From Cristatella mucedo (Eukaryota > Bryozoa > Phylactolaemata > Cristatellidae): 64,000 nt of DNA. Where the stretch lies: the NCBI GenBank assembly GCA_009760855.2, contig WPIO01000003.1, positions 9,432,501 to 9,496,500 of the forward strand, in the 5' to 3' direction. The notes beneath the pieces are model-generated. The model saw only the letters and a program-made list of their open reading frames with translations, was not told where the DNA came from and did not search any database. Below, one piece after another: positions 10,996-22,224 of this stretch (the first letter of the stretch is position 1; the number at the start of each line of letters is the position of its first letter). The translations under genes and the position numbers were made by a program.

Positions 10996-12770
10996 GTCTC
11001 GTCTCTGTCTCGTCTCTGTCTCGTCTCTGTCTCGTCTCTGTCTCGTCTCTGTCTCGTCTCTGTCTCGTCTCTGTCTCGTCGTCTCTGTCTCGTCGTCTCT
11101 GTCTCGTCGTCTCTGTCTCGTCGTCTCTGTCTCGTCGTCTCTGTCTCGTCGTCTCTGTCTCGTCGTCTCTGTCTCGTCGTCTCTGTCTCGTCGTCTCTGT
11201 CTCGTCGTCTCTGTCTCGTCGTCTCTGTCTCGTCGTCTCTGTCTCGTCGTCTCTGTCTCGTCGTCTCTGTCTCGTCGTCTCTCTCGTCGTCTCTGTCTCT
11301 GTCTCTGTCTCGTCGTCTCTGTCTCGTCGTCTCTGTCTCGTCGTCTCTGTCTCGTCGTCTCTGTCTCGTCGTCTCTCGTCGTCTCTGTCTCGTCGTCTCT
11401 GTCTCGTCGTCTCTGTCTCGTCGTCTCTGTCTCGTCGTCTGCCTCGTCGTCTCGTCTCGTCGTCTCTGTCTCGTCGTCTCTGTCTCGTCGTCTCTGTCTC
11501 GTCGTCTCTGTCTCGTCGTCTCTGTCTCGTCGTCTCTGTCTCGTCGTCTCTGTCTCGTCGTCTCTGTCTCGTCGTCTCTGTCTCGTCGTCTCTGTCTCGT
11601 CGTGTCTGTCTCGTCGTCTCTGTCTCGTCGTCTCTGTCTCGTCGTCTCTGTCTCGTCGTCTCTGTCTCGTCGTCTCTGTCTCGTCGTCTCTGTCTCGTCG
11701 TCTCTGTCTCGTCGTCTCTGTCTCGTCTCTCTGTCTCGTCTCTGTCTCGTCGTCTCTGTCTCGTCGTCTCTGTCTCGTCGTCTCTGTCTCGTCGTCTCTG
11801 TCTCGTCGTCTCTGTCTCGTCGTCTCTGTCTCGTCGTCTCTGTCTCGTCGTCTCTGTCTCGTCGTCTCTGTCTCGTCGTCTCTGTCTCGTCGTCTCTGTC
11901 TCGTCGTCTCTGTCATCGTCTCTGCCTCGTCTCTGCCTCGTCGTCTCTGTCTCGTCGTCTCTTTCTCGTCTTCTCTGTCTCGTCGTCTCTGTCTCGTCTC
12001 TCTGTCTCGTCGTCTCTGTCTCGTCGTCTCGTCTCGTCTCTGTCTCGTCGTCTCTGTGTCGTCGTCTCTGTCTCGTCGTCTCTGTCTCGTCGTCTCTGTC
12101 TCGTCGTCTCTGTCTCGTCGTCTCGTCTCTCGTCTGTCGTCGTCTCTGTCTCGTGTCTCTGTCTCGTCGTCTCTGTCTCGTCGTCTCTGTCTCGTCGTCT
12201 CTGTCTCTGTCTCGTCTCGTCGTCGTCGTCTCTGTCTCGTCGTCTCTGTCTCGTCGTCTCTGTCTCGTCTGTCTTGTCGTCGTCTCTGTCTCGTCGTCTC
12301 TGTCTCGTCGTCTGTCTGTCTCGTCGTCGTCTCTGTCTCGTCGTCTCTGTCTCGTCGTCTCTGTCTCGTCGTCTCTCTCGTCGTCTCTGTCTCGTCGTCT
12401 CTGTCTCGTCGTCTCTGTCTCGTCGTCTCTGTCTCGTCGTCTCTGTCTCGTCGTCTCTGTCTCGTCGTCTCTCTCTCGTCTCGTCTCGTCGTCTCTCTCT
12501 GTCTCGTCGTCTCTGTCTCGTCGTCTCTGTCTCGTCGTCTCTGTCTCGTCGTCTCTGTGTCGTCGTCTCTGTCGTCGTCTCGTCGTCTCTGTCTCGTCGT
12601 CTCTGTCTCGTCGTCTCTGTCTCGTCGTCTCTGTCTCGTCGTCTCTGTCTCGTCGTCTCTGTCTCGTCGTCTCTGTCTCGTCGTCTCTGTCTCGTCGTCT
12701 CTGTCTCGTCGTCTCTGTCTCGTCGTCTCTGTCTCGTCTCTGCATCGTCTCTGCCTCGTCTCTGCCTCGT
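10996..12770 (+). repeat. CT-rich minisatellite, 11-bp then 14-bp units
   Basis: From about 10,996 to 11,080 the unit is 11 bp (CTGTCTCGTCT). From about 11,080 it becomes 14 bp (GTCTCGTCGTCTCT) by gain of CGT, and this continues to about 12,740, roughly 115-120 units by length. Occasional shortened units and single-base variants such as TTCTCGT or CGTGTCT occur. No frame of the unit holds a stop on the + strand, so frames of 757, 786 and 805 codons run through it; minus-strand frames are long as well. These are repeat artefacts, not genes. Confidence 0.96.
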
Positions 12771-13075
12771 CACTGTCTTGTCTCTGTCTTGCCTCTGCCC
12801 TGCCTCTGCCTGTCTCTGTCTGTCTGTCTGTCTCTCTCGGTCGCTCTCTCTGTCTCTCTCTGTCACTCTTTGTCTCTCTCTCTCTCTCTCTCTCCCTCTG
12901 TCTCTCTCTCAGTCTCTCTGTCTGTCTCTCCGTCTTTCTGTATCGATCTCTATCTCTCTCTCCACTTCTGTCTGGGGTTTTTTCTGCTTCTTTCTGTCTC
13001 TTTGCCTCTCTCTATCTCTCCCTGTCTCAGTCTGTCTCTGTCTATCTCGCTGTCTCTCTCGCTCTGTCTGGCCGA
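12771..13075 (+). repeat. Degenerate CT/CTGT-rich tail of the array
   Basis: Imperfect CTGTCT and CTCT runs, decaying until the sequence joins an L2 LINE fragment at about 13,070. Confidence 0.9.
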
Positions 13076-14040
13076 TATAATCGCCAAGAACAATTGAAGC
13101 TTTCGTTTGAATGCAGAAAATATACAGCTGGACCTGTGCTTGATCCTTCCGTGCCTTCCAGTATCTCAAGCTTTCACAGCTCCCTTGCAGCATGCACTGC
13201 TGATATCATTACTTGGATGACAGACTTTCTTTAATCAAATTGAATGCCGATAAAACCAACTATATATTTTATCGCGATAAATAGAGAGGGGATGGTACAA
13301 AATACTACTAAAATACAAAATACTACAAAAAAATACTAAACCTATACCGTAAATCCAAAAAGTTACTGCTCCTAGACACTACAGCCAAAACCCTAAATCA
13401 TAAGCTAGAAAACATTTCAAAATGTTTATTTAATGTAATATAAACAGAAGTTGACCATGTCTAACAGCCTTTTGCGGACACTGTGCCCATTGCAGAAAGT
13501 ACGCTGTCTGCGTGCATAAACGATGCCATATTAGCTAGCCTACTTGGAGCTACACACTATTGCAAACACTCGGGTCTGCTTAGACAAGGATCCGTCAGCC
13601 AAGCTGGTCGGTAAGTTTGCAGCCTCATGTCTTAACTTCTGTAACTCACAACTTGCAGGTCTTCTAGCCTGTGCAGTAAGGAGCCTAAAGCTGGTGCAAA
13701 ACTTGAATCGAGGCTTGTCTGTCGTGAACATAGCGATTCCCGATTACACAAAATCAAGCAGCGCACCAAATTCAAGGTTGTATTGCCGTCTCTTACGTCT
13801 TTTTATGATCTTGCTCCGATAAATCTATCGCAACTACTTCCCAATCAGGCCAGGCATCGTAACACCCGCTTTTCGAACTCGAGCTATGTGGCTGTGCCTC
13901 TAACCAATCTAAGTCCTTTGGAGACCGCGCCTTTAGTTCGCATGCTCCGAAAGCCTAGAACTCACTCCCGGCTTGATGACATTTTTCTTTCAAATAAGCA
14001 AAAACCCTCACACACGTTCGTTACCTCACAAACCAACTGA
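13070..14040 (+). mobile_element. Degenerate L2-clade LINE reverse transcriptase fragment
   Basis: Frame-broken remnant of the same L2 family as the younger copies at 32,622 and 56,944. Recognisable stretches in order are the segment just before and through the YADD region (13,075-13,260, with stops), the HTIANTRVCLDKDPSAKL segment (13,550-13,740) and the C-terminal PNQARHRNTRFSNSS segment (13,785-13,990). It has many stops and no clean tail, so it is an old, inactive copy. The CT-rich minisatellite abuts its 5' end. Confidence 0.85.
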
Positions 14041-15193
14041 CACGCTTTCTTTCCAGCAAAAGTGCACAGTGGTTCTCTTGGGTTTCTCCGAAAATGTCAT
14101 ATTTTATTTTTATTGTTAATACCTTTACCATTGGACACTCCACTGTTCTAATGCAAGGCGTAGACGAAACTACTTTCCATCCGCTTCCTTTTCTTATAGA
14201 AGCATTGAACATTGCCGGAGGGTCAAGGACGCGCGCATCCTAACATATCTTGCATTTCCTGGACGGCTTCAAGCAGCCTTGCAAGTTTTACATCTGCTTG
14301 CCGTGGAAATTCTGAAAAAGAGAGACTTGGGCCAACTCCTGTCAGCGTCTGAATATTCTGAAGCAGGTTGATCACCCCCTCTATCTGGAAGTTTCAACAA
14401 TTGCATCAATTTAAATTGCATCATACACTAGGTTGTCATGATCAGGCGCCTGCGGGTTCGCCGGCGGCGTCTCCGTCTTTCGGCAATGCATTCATTTTCA
14501 CGAATAATTACAAAACGAGCTTGAGCTTTCGAAGCTGCTCCCGAACAACCTTTATAAGCAATCGGTCTCAAAGTCATCCTTAAAAGACAACTTTCAAAAC
14601 CTCGAATGGCCTCGAGGTGACTGTCTCTCATCCGTTAGATATGCGGTCAAGTAGTACTTTAGCTGCGACGAAGGTGCTAACAATGGACACACTGTGTACC
14701 CTCTAACCAGAAATCGCCGTAGCGGGTGCGGCACAAGCGGGCTAACCCGTACGTTCTCTATACTGGCGGTAGCTGCCGTTCGGATGGTATTTAACTGAAG
14801 CAACTTACTGTGGCGCCGGAAACCAAACGGCAACACGCAGAGTGAGTGCTCCAAGTTTTCGTCAGTCGAAAACCAAAAGCCCAAAGCGAGGCGAATCCGC
14901 GTTCGGTACCAGGAACCCCAAGGAGAGCGGTTCTGTCTGTCAGAACCTGCCGTTCGGGGTAACCCCCAGTCTTTTAGCCTCTGGAAAGTTCCATCGCATT
15001 AGCGAATGGATGAGTGCCGAGTCGAGATCTTGGAGCTGGCCGAGTTCGATTCGTTAATTTTGCCCGGCGCATGGAACGCTCGAAGGTTTGTGCTCGCTCT
15101 TAGGGTTTCGCACGCACGCGTTCGGTCAAACCACGCCAGAGACGCCGTCCGCGAAAAAAGGTGACTTCGTCGACGGGCGAGCCGTCTAGGAAG

Positions 15194-15234
15194 CCGAGCA
15201 TCCCGGAAAAGCTTTGCTTTTCCGGGATGCTCGG
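15194..15234. repeat. Perfect hairpin, 19-bp arms, 3-nt loop
   Basis: Positions 15,194-15,212 are the exact reverse complement of 15,216-15,234, separated by TTT. The arm sequence is unique and not simple repeat. Confidence 0.95.
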
Positions 15235-15484
15235 AGGAAAGCCTTCGTCGCTGGCCGAGAGAAACGGCGGCGAAGAAGCTGGGCTGTGGTACGATCTCGC
15301 AACCGAATGGCCTAATATCCGATCGTTGCTTGATTTTGGATGTAAATATAGTCGTGTTTGTCTTCACGTCGAACGGGCGGTCGCTCAATTTTTGATTTTG
15401 CCACCGTGGTTCGCTCATTCTTGAAATGCGGGCGACTCGATTTCGGAGCGCACTTTTCGGCGGAACGCAAGACTCGTTCTAAAA

Positions 15485-15645
15485 AAAATTATATTTCATT
15501 TGTATAGCGTCATGCGACAACTTAATCTCCATTCAGGCGCTTCGCATACACCGCAGGGCTCGAGCCCACGAAGTCAGCCGCCAAATACAATGACCCTGAC
15601 CTCGGTCGTAAAGGCCGGCCAAATCAGGGCGCCATTGCGACTCGT
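15485..15645 (-). mobile_element. SINE-like element with L2-type 3' end
   Basis: Read on the minus strand, it has a tRNA-like part with GGGCTCGAGCCC (15,556-15,567) followed by a tail resembling the L2 3' hairpin (GGCGCTT...CTTAATCTC on the + strand is its complement) and an A/T-rich end near 15,485. Related copies are at 39,090 (+) and 46,258 (-). Confidence 0.65.
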
Positions 15646-16300
15646 AGCGGCGGGTACTCGTAGCGGAATGCGAGCGTAGCGAGAGAGTTTCGGGCGCTCC
15701 GGCGCCGAGCATTAAGGGGAGCGGCTCGATTGACGCGCTTCCGTCGAGCGACTCTCACCGCGGTCGCCGAAGGACGATTGGACTGGGTAAGCCGCCGCGC
15801 ACGCCGCGCGAGGCTGGCGGACACTTCGGCCTGCTTCGTCGCGCCGGCGTCCGCTCGGACCTGTGCGTCGCCAGTTGCCAGTTCCGGGGTTGCGGCGCTC
15901 AGGGTGAAGAGCGCGAGATCTTTCGCCTCCGGCGTCCGCTGCCCGGGGAAGGCGCGAGACAGCGGCTAGAGCTCTTCCGGAGAAGAGCGACGTTTACGAG
16001 AGAGCTCATCAGCTGGTGGAGTCATGAAGGGGCGTGCCTTGAGCCGGGTTTGCACGGCGACTCTTGCCCCCCCCCCTGCCAACGTCTGTCTTACTTATGT
16101 CCTGCTACTGTGCTACTTCGGTCTTTCTGCTCGTAGGAAGTACACGGTCAGGCTTCCTCCAAAATCTTGCTTCTTACTTGCTCCGCCCACAGAGTGATCG
16201 TGGGAAAATTGCCTGTGTTGTGGAGGTAGGCGGTAGCCCTCCGCACGGCGAATTTTTACCTTCCACGATTGCCTTTATTGTGTACCACCTCACTATCTGA

Positions 16301-16745
16301 TTAATAATAATAATGTACTTGATAAAGCGCCCTCAGAGAACTTAATCTCTTTCTAGGCGCTTTACATTTGCTGCAAAGGGAAATGCAATTAAATGGTAAG
16401 TAAAATCATGCTTAAAAAACAAACAAAATAAATAACATGGTTAGGGGTGACATGTACAGGGTCAGCATGCAAATGTGGTTAGTGGCAGCATGCACAGTAT
16501 CAGCACGCATAAGAACATCAAGGACGAATCATAAGGACCCACTAAATGCTGTCCTAAATAGGTGTGTTTTTACGTTCCTTTTAAATGTGGTCAGGTCAGG
16601 AGAAGTTCTGACGCAGGTCGAGAGGCAGTTCCAGGCTTTGGGAGCATACGAACTAAATGCACGGTCTCCAAAGGATTTGAGGTTTGTACGAGGTATTTGT
16701 AGACTGTTGGATTCCGAAAAGCGGGTGGTACGATGCTTTGCCTGA
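16301..16745 (-). mobile_element. 5'-truncated L2-clade LINE copy
   Basis: Minus-strand copy of the L2 family. It keeps only the last part of the reverse-transcriptase ORF (QAKHRTTRFSESNSL to FRTAFSGSL), the 3' untranslated region with the conserved terminal stem-loop, and a (TTA)n tail whose complement (TAATAATAATAA) is at 16,301-16,312. The 5' truncation at about 16,745 is abrupt, as expected for target-primed reverse transcription. Confidence 0.92.
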
Positions 16746-17796
16746 TTCTCGTGTGACGAGCTCGTAGTTTCCCCGTGATCAGGGGCTCTCGCGAAATTCG
16801 TCGGTCGAGCCGTCCGCCACGCTTTCAAAGCAACAAAGAAGGCGTGCCCTTGACGGCGCCGGCTATTGGCCGTTTGCTAAGTGTCGTGCCAGAGTCTTGG
16901 CAAGGAAGTAGAACAACTTTTGACTGCTGAGTCTCCATTAAGTCTTCCCTAAGTCTTGAACCGCCCCCTCCAGTATTGGTGGCGTGTACAATGAAGACTG
17001 GCGTAGGGCAGAAGTAGGTAGGAAGTAAGACTTGCTTCGCGTAAGCCCGGCTTTAGCTGATGGGGTAGGGGATTGACGGGAGGATTAGCTTAGCGAGCTA
17101 AACCTCGATTGCTGCACAGTGAAGCGCTAGCCAGGTGGAATTGAGATGGCTAGAAGGGTAGAAAGAAAGAGAGAGGGAGAGAGTGAAGAGGAGACAATAG
17201 GTTCGTAGACATAACATAGCTTGCTATAGTTTACGACTATATGAATATGCAATATCTATGGATATGCTTATATTAATAAAGAGTGAGTGAGAACGTAATT
17301 AAAGCTCCACCGGTAGTCATTCATTCCGGGCTTATCCGTTTGCTCGGGAGGAAGAACAAAGCCGACATGACAGCAGACGCACTATTCGACCAGCGGACGG
17401 CGCTTGCGAGCGAGCGAGAGAGCCATTTTAATGCATCTGCATTTCTCTGAGATGGGCCACTCGCATCTCGTGGGCGCGAAGAGCGCCGGTGGTCTCCATC
17501 GCCATCGTCTGGGCGCGACGCTTTCGGCGGGCGAGCGCAGAGGCCGTGTGAGCTGACGTGCGGCTCGGCACCGCGAGTGATAAGGTGCTCGAACTTCATT
17601 ACCAGGCTCCCGGGCTCCGGTCTTGCAGAGGATGAGTCTTTAGAGCCTCGGCTAGTGTGGTGACAGACACGGTGGCTCTCCTGACGCTGTACAGATGAGG
17701 ATGAGCGGCGGCTGCCTTTACTTCGCCCCCTCGTTTTTTGTTTTACTAAAGCAGCGGACGGAACGGCATGCGGGTCGCAACGAATCTCTCTCATGC
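16746..17796. other. Intergenic block, nothing recognised
   Basis: No coding domain, RNA gene or clear mobile element seen. A short GA-rich stretch is at about 17,165-17,200. Confidence 0.5.
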
Positions 17797-17840
17797 GTGA
17801 GAGAGGGAGAGAGAGAGAGAGAGAGAGGGAGGGAGGGAGG

Positions 17841-17891
<51 letters not shown>

Positions 17892-17892
17892 G
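17797..17892 (+). repeat. (GA)n/(GGGA)n microsatellite
   Basis: About 95 bp of GA and GGGA repeats, interrupted once by AAAG. Confidence 0.95.
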
Positions 17893-19622
17893 GGGGTGTT
17901 CCATTCGCTCTTCCTGCAGCGTGCCGAATCTCGCGCCGACCGACTCAGATTAGAGATGCAGTCTAACGAGCTGGACATTGCTGAGCCGCTCATTTCGAGC
18001 ACTCGACTTCTGCCCGTGGCCGGGTAGGGCACTTCCCGGGCGGGCGCACGCACCTCATCGCCTTTCGGTGCACGAAATTCCGTGGCTATTCGGTGGCTCC
18101 GATTTTCTTAACGGCGTTTCAAAATGAAACTTACAGACGAGTGCAAAGAGAGCACGGCTCCGTGTCCATTTCGTCTTGGCGTCCGTTGTACCCAGTTCTT
18201 ACCTTTCGGCGTCAGCCGTTGGGGGCGTTGTTAGGGCCCAGTCCACGTGCGATGCAGCCTCGCTCGCGAAAGGCTTAGCTCGCGTCGTCGCTTCCGTCGT
18301 CTGTGCGGGCCGAGTCGTCGAATGCGGACAACCCGACCGACCTTACTCGGTGGTTGGAGTGCACGATGCCCCACGAGGTGTGGCTACTCTGTATAGTCCG
18401 TGGCACAATCCCAGCGTTGGCCGAAATCTTTGCGGCAGTTTCGAAAGTCGAGAGAAGCGTTGCCTAACGAATGACGTGCTTGATGACCGGACTCGACGCA
18501 AGAGACAACCGGTGTTCCAGTGTTCGAGTCCTGCCGAAGCCTATTCCTTTTTTGCCCACGCGAGCGGCCGGCCGCCTCTGTATGCCATAAATGAGGCTGC
18601 TGAATAAGCTGACCTCAACCGCTATAGATCGCTCGACAATGACGATTCGAGACGCGTCCGGGCTGCTCATCCGGCACCCGGGAGCGAAGCGTCGGTGCCT
18701 CGTGTCGTACGGCTGCCGGCCCGCTTGGCCTCTGCGGTGGCCGCGCCCCCCCCCCCCCCCGCGGTGCTGCCCTGTGCTTCTTTCGCCGCCGCAAGGCGTG
18801 CGGCAGCGGCGAAGCGGGCGACCTCGGACTCGTTCGTTCGATCACGAGGCTCGGCGGCCGTCCGCCTCCGCCGAGCTCCTGCGTCCCCGCCCCCCCCGGG
18901 CAAGTCTATGTCAAGGTTCAGCAGGCCCTCGGAGAGCCTTTCGGGAATAAACGTATGCTCGGCAGCGGCAGCAGCGTGGTGGCGGCGCGAAGCATTTGGT
19001 GCTGGCTCTGAGCCCGCTCCCTCAGAAACCGCGAAATTCAGCAAGACCTTGCCGGTCTTTCCCATAAGCTCCTCTGACGCCGTCCCGCCGGCTGGTCTCA
19101 GCCGGCGGGACGGTATGCTTGTTGTGACCGCCGACGCCCGCCGCATTAGTTTTCCTTTTTTTGGTGCCTCGGTAGCACCACCGCGAGGCGGCCGAAGGGG
19201 AGCCTCGCTCCCGCGTCGTCTTTTTTGCAGAACTCAATACTACGACTGTCTACTTCTGCGGATTTGCCCCGAAGGCCGGCATTCGCCAGCGAGCTGGTCG
19301 TCGCTCTCACCAGAGGTACGGACGACGGCCCGAACCCACCCGGAGTACGGGCGCCGCCTGTACTTTGGGTGGGCTTGGACCGTGCGGACGAGACGGTTCA
19401 CGCCTGTGCTGCGTGGCCGCCGGCCACTTCCGATGGTCGCTGGCCGCCGTCCCGTGCCCCCCCCCCCCCCCCCCGCTTCGTCCGCCCGCTGCTGCAGAGC
19501 AGCCAGCTCACCGACCCCCCCCCCTACGGCACGCTTGCCCTACCGCGCCTCCACCGTGATTACGGGACGAAGCCACGCCCTTAACGTCGCCACAGCGGGG
19601 CTGGCCTTAGCCGTTCGCCCAA
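17893..19622. other. CpG-rich DNA directly upstream of EMX
   Basis: No independent gene recognised. It contains several poly-C runs (about 18,749, 19,457 and 19,516) and a hairpin at 19,080-19,113. Its position makes it the proximal regulatory region of EMX. Confidence 0.55.
19080..19113. repeat. Perfect hairpin, 15-bp arms, 4-nt loop
   Basis: Positions 19,080-19,094 are the exact reverse complement of 19,099-19,113, separated by GTCT. It lies about 0.6 kb upstream of the inferred EMX transcription start. Confidence 0.93.
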
Positions 19623-19725
19623 CCAATCAAACCGAGCGCCGCCTCGCTCGTCCGGGTTGGCCGTGAATAATCTCGCTGCTGCTCTTCCTATAAGACCGGT
19701 TTGAGCCCTCGCCGTTCGCTCAGTT
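19623..19725 (+). promoter_or_regulatory. EMX: EMX core promoter: CCAAT, TATA and initiator
   Basis: CCAAT at 19,623-19,627, TATAAG at 19,689-19,694 and TCAGTT at 19,720-19,725 are spaced as in a classical promoter. With A at 19,722 as +1, the TATA box is at -33 and CCAAT at about -99. TCAGTT matches the arthropod initiator consensus TCAGTY. This predicts a 76-nt 5' untranslated region. No downstream promoter element is evident at +28. The site was not tested, but three correctly spaced elements make it convincing. Confidence 0.7.
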
Positions 19726-19797
19726 CGCACATCAACCAAGTCTTCGAGGAGCTCTCGCCAGCTTGACCTCGTCCCGAAGCTCGCTGTCTCGACGACA

Positions 19798-20281
19798 ATG
19801 ATGCCCGTCCTACCACTCACGGCCGGCGGGAAACGACCGGCAGCGAATGCGTTCAGCATCGACTCTCTCATGGGAAAGGACAGCTTTGCCGCCTCGGCGT
19901 CTGCGAAAGCCACGAACGCGGCGGCGGCCGCTGCCGCAGCGGCCGCCGCCGTTCCTGGATTGGCGTACGGCTCGTTTGGGCACACGCTGCTGAAGAACAT
20001 TTACGAGACGCACTACCTGGAGAGCATGGGCTTCGCTGCCGGCCACCTGGGCATCAGCCCAGCTTTCGCCGGAGCGCTGCCGCCCGGAGCTTGCCTTTCT
20101 GCACACTCGGCCGCCGCCGCCGGCGGTGGCGGAATGCACGCGTCGATGTCGTCGCAGGCGGCCGCTTTCAATCCCATGCTTCTGGGCGCTGCTGCTCAGG
20201 CCAGGGCCGCCGACCACCTGCTGCTCAATCCGTGGCTCGTGTCGCGCCACGGCAGCCACGGCTTCTTCGGATCGCGATTCG
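19798..20281 (+). CDS. EMX: EMX coding exon 1
   Basis: Encodes residues 1-161 plus the first base of codon 162. The donor is G|GTAAGAG at 20,282. The reading frame stays open beyond the donor to 20,382, but the downstream part has no EMX similarity, and the phase-1 donor joins exactly to exon 2. Confidence 0.93.
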
Positions 20282-21879
20282 GTAAGAGACCGGCCGCCGA
20301 CGCTCGCCACCTGCTGCGCAGCAGCGCGACAGCCCGCAGCCGCCGCCTCGCTCAACCCTGCGAGCACCTGCTTTTTGGGTAGCCAAGGAGTGGGTTCTGA
20401 CGGGCGGCCGTTTACGAGCGAGCTTTCGTTCTCGACCGCCCCTATCTCGAGACGGCCGGCGTCTGGCGGTGACCGCTCTGGCGCCTGCCGCCGTGCGCAA
20501 AACGCCCAGTGAACAATGCTCGCTTCGGGGCGAAGGCCGGACAACACTAGAGACTCGCGAGGCCGAGGGCTGCTCTCGATTTCGAGGCGGTCCGTCGCCG
20601 CCGGGCTTAGCGCATAGCTGATCCAGGGGCTGCGGACTCAAAAAGAATTCGTCTCGTTAAGGACTGCACGCGGAGGCGTGCAGGGGCGCTTGTGGGGGTT
20701 TGCAGTGGGCGCCGATCGCCGACGCGGACGAACGGCCGCACGCCCGAGTGTTCTACGTACGGTGTATAACTCGAGGCTTAGCTCGCGGATTAAAGGCGAC
20801 CCCCGGAGCGAAATGCCAAGATCGCCGGCCGCTGGCAGCGCTCGATCGCCCGGGGTCAGCCTTCTTGGGCCACCGCCGCCGCCTGACAATGACTCACCCG
20901 GCGAACTCTTCCCCCACGAGATTGACGTTGAAATAGACGATAAACAAACTAACGAAGTTTTAATCGAGCAGCATCCCGTGCAGGAATGCGTTCGGCAAGC
21001 GTTCGCTTTTGAGACGCGCCGCCGCCTCTCAGTGCGGTCTACGGCCGAGCGAGGCCTGGCCGCGGAGCCGAAGGGCTCGGAGCTTTCACCGCGCGCTTAC
21101 GCCGCTCTTCGGCCTCACTTCCCTTCAGGTCCGGCGGATCCCAGCCTGCTGCTGCAACCATTTCGCAAGCCCAAGCGCATCCGGACAGCTTTCTCGCCGT
21201 CGCAGCTGCTCAAGCTCGAGCAGTCGTTCGAAAAGAATCACTACGTCGTCGGCCAAGAGAGAAAAGACCTGGCGACGAGCCTCGGACTGTCCGAAACTCA
21301 GGTGAGACCTAGTGAGACCACCGGCGAAGCCAGCTCCCAGCCGCTTGGGCGCCTCGCTCGCCCGCTAACCCGAGCTCACTTCCTCCCTCCCTCTCGCTCC
21401 GTTGCCCCGAGTTTCCCGCTCTCTCACCCAGCGCTACCTCGCTCGCCCGTCTCCACATGGATTCACGTTGCTTAAAACCCAGCGCCAACGGCATCTCGCA
21501 GGTTAAGGTGTGGTTCCAAAACCGGCGGACAAAGCACAAGAGAACCAAGTCGGACGGCACCGTCGACAACAGTGAGAACGATGACAAGGACGACGCTGCG
21601 TCGAACGAGAGCGAAGACTTCGTCGCTGGCGCCAACGACGACATTTGCGACGATGACGACGGCGATGAAGACTTCGGCGGCGGAAGTGGCGACTACGCCG
21701 AAGTGAAAGACACCGAGACCGTCGAGACGCAGCACGATGGCGACGAAGCAGCACGGCCGGCAAAGCGACCGAAGGTGTCGAGCGGCGGTGGTGAAACCGA
21801 AACCGTGGCATGCCCGGCTGCCGCCACCGCCGCTGCTGCTTCCTGCTCCTCCGCCGGTTCCGGAGACACGGCCTCCTAG
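19798..21879 (+). CDS. EMX: EMX/empty spiracles homeobox transcription factor, three exons
   Basis: Nuclear DNA-binding protein of the EMX/ems class, which patterns the anterior head and brain in animals. The coding exons join as 19,798-20,281, 21,129-21,301 and 21,502-21,879 (intron phases 1 and 0), giving 344 aa. From N to C: an Eh1-like repressor motif FSIDSLM (residues 19-25); an alanine run (about 41-51); a conserved [12 protein letters not shown] block (about 67-78); NPWL (144-147) followed by FFGSRFG, matching the EMX hexapeptide-like region; homeodomain 176-235 with WFQNRR and glutamine at homeodomain position 50; and a long acidic tail (about 246-285). The intron after homeodomain residue 44 is at the position known for EMX genes. 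The first of two adjacent ATGs is chosen; the second is equally acceptable. The acidic, Ala/Ser-rich C-terminus is longer than in vertebrate EMX. The identification is firm; ortholog versus paralog (ems or E5 in arthropods) cannot be decided. Confidence 0.95.
21129..21301 (+). CDS. EMX: EMX coding exon 2, first part of homeobox
   Basis: Follows acceptor CCCTTCAG at 21,121-21,128. It encodes the [12 protein letters not shown] start of the homeodomain through homeodomain residue 44 (ends ...GLSETQ). The donor is CAG|GTGAGA at 21,302. Confidence 0.95.
21502..21879 (+). CDS. EMX: EMX coding exon 3, end of homeobox and acidic tail
   Basis: Follows acceptor CATCTCGCAG ending at 21,501. It starts [14 protein letters not shown], then an Asp/Glu-rich stretch and an Ala/Ser-rich end. 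The stop is TAG at 21,877-21,879. Confidence 0.95.
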   Translation, partial: VKVWFQNRRTKHKRTKSDGTVDNSENDDKDDAASNESEDFVAGANDDICDDDDGDEDFGGGSGDYAEVKDTETVETQHDGDEAARPAKRPKVSSGGGETETVACPAAATAAAASCSSAGSGDTAS

Positions 21880-22224
21880 TGACTTGCTAGCACATGTGGG
21901 ACATCTGTGCATTCCATGCTCGGGCCCGAAGCGCTCGCCGCCCGCGTGCACTATCGCACCGAGTCACCAAGTCCATTCGAAAGGTCTCGAACGCTGCTGT
22001 GCAACGAAGGTGGCCGGCGATCTCGCAGCGACGGAGCTGCGCAGCGCGGGAGTGGGCGCGTGCTCGAGCAAGCGCACGATCGCGGAAGCTGACGGCGAAA
22101 CTTCAGAAGTGACTGGGCGCTCGTCTGGCTCACCCGTGCTAGCGCCCTGGAGGTGACAAGGACATCGTCAATTTTCTCACCCGTTTTCGATGGCAGCGCC
22201 TAGAGCCGGCGCGGCAAAAGCAAA

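Larger units (their letters stand above)
14041..16300. other. Intergenic block, no gene recognised
   Basis: Moderately GC-rich. It contains a perfect hairpin at 15,194-15,234 and a SINE-like element at 15,485-15,645. The reading frames lack any recognisable domain. Confidence 0.5.

Noticed and set aside
10737-13234. Three + strand reading frames of 757-805 codons and minus frames up to 586 codons
   Set aside because: They are translations of the CT-rich tandem array, whose unit has no stop in these frames. No non-repeat protein sequence is present apart from a piece of L2 at the 3' end.
20678-21128. Upstream extension of the EMX exon 2 frame to 20,678
   Set aside because: The frame is open by chance in intron 1. 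The exon 1 donor phase and acceptor CCCTTCAG at 21,121-21,128 fit EMX structure, and the extension has no EMX similarity.
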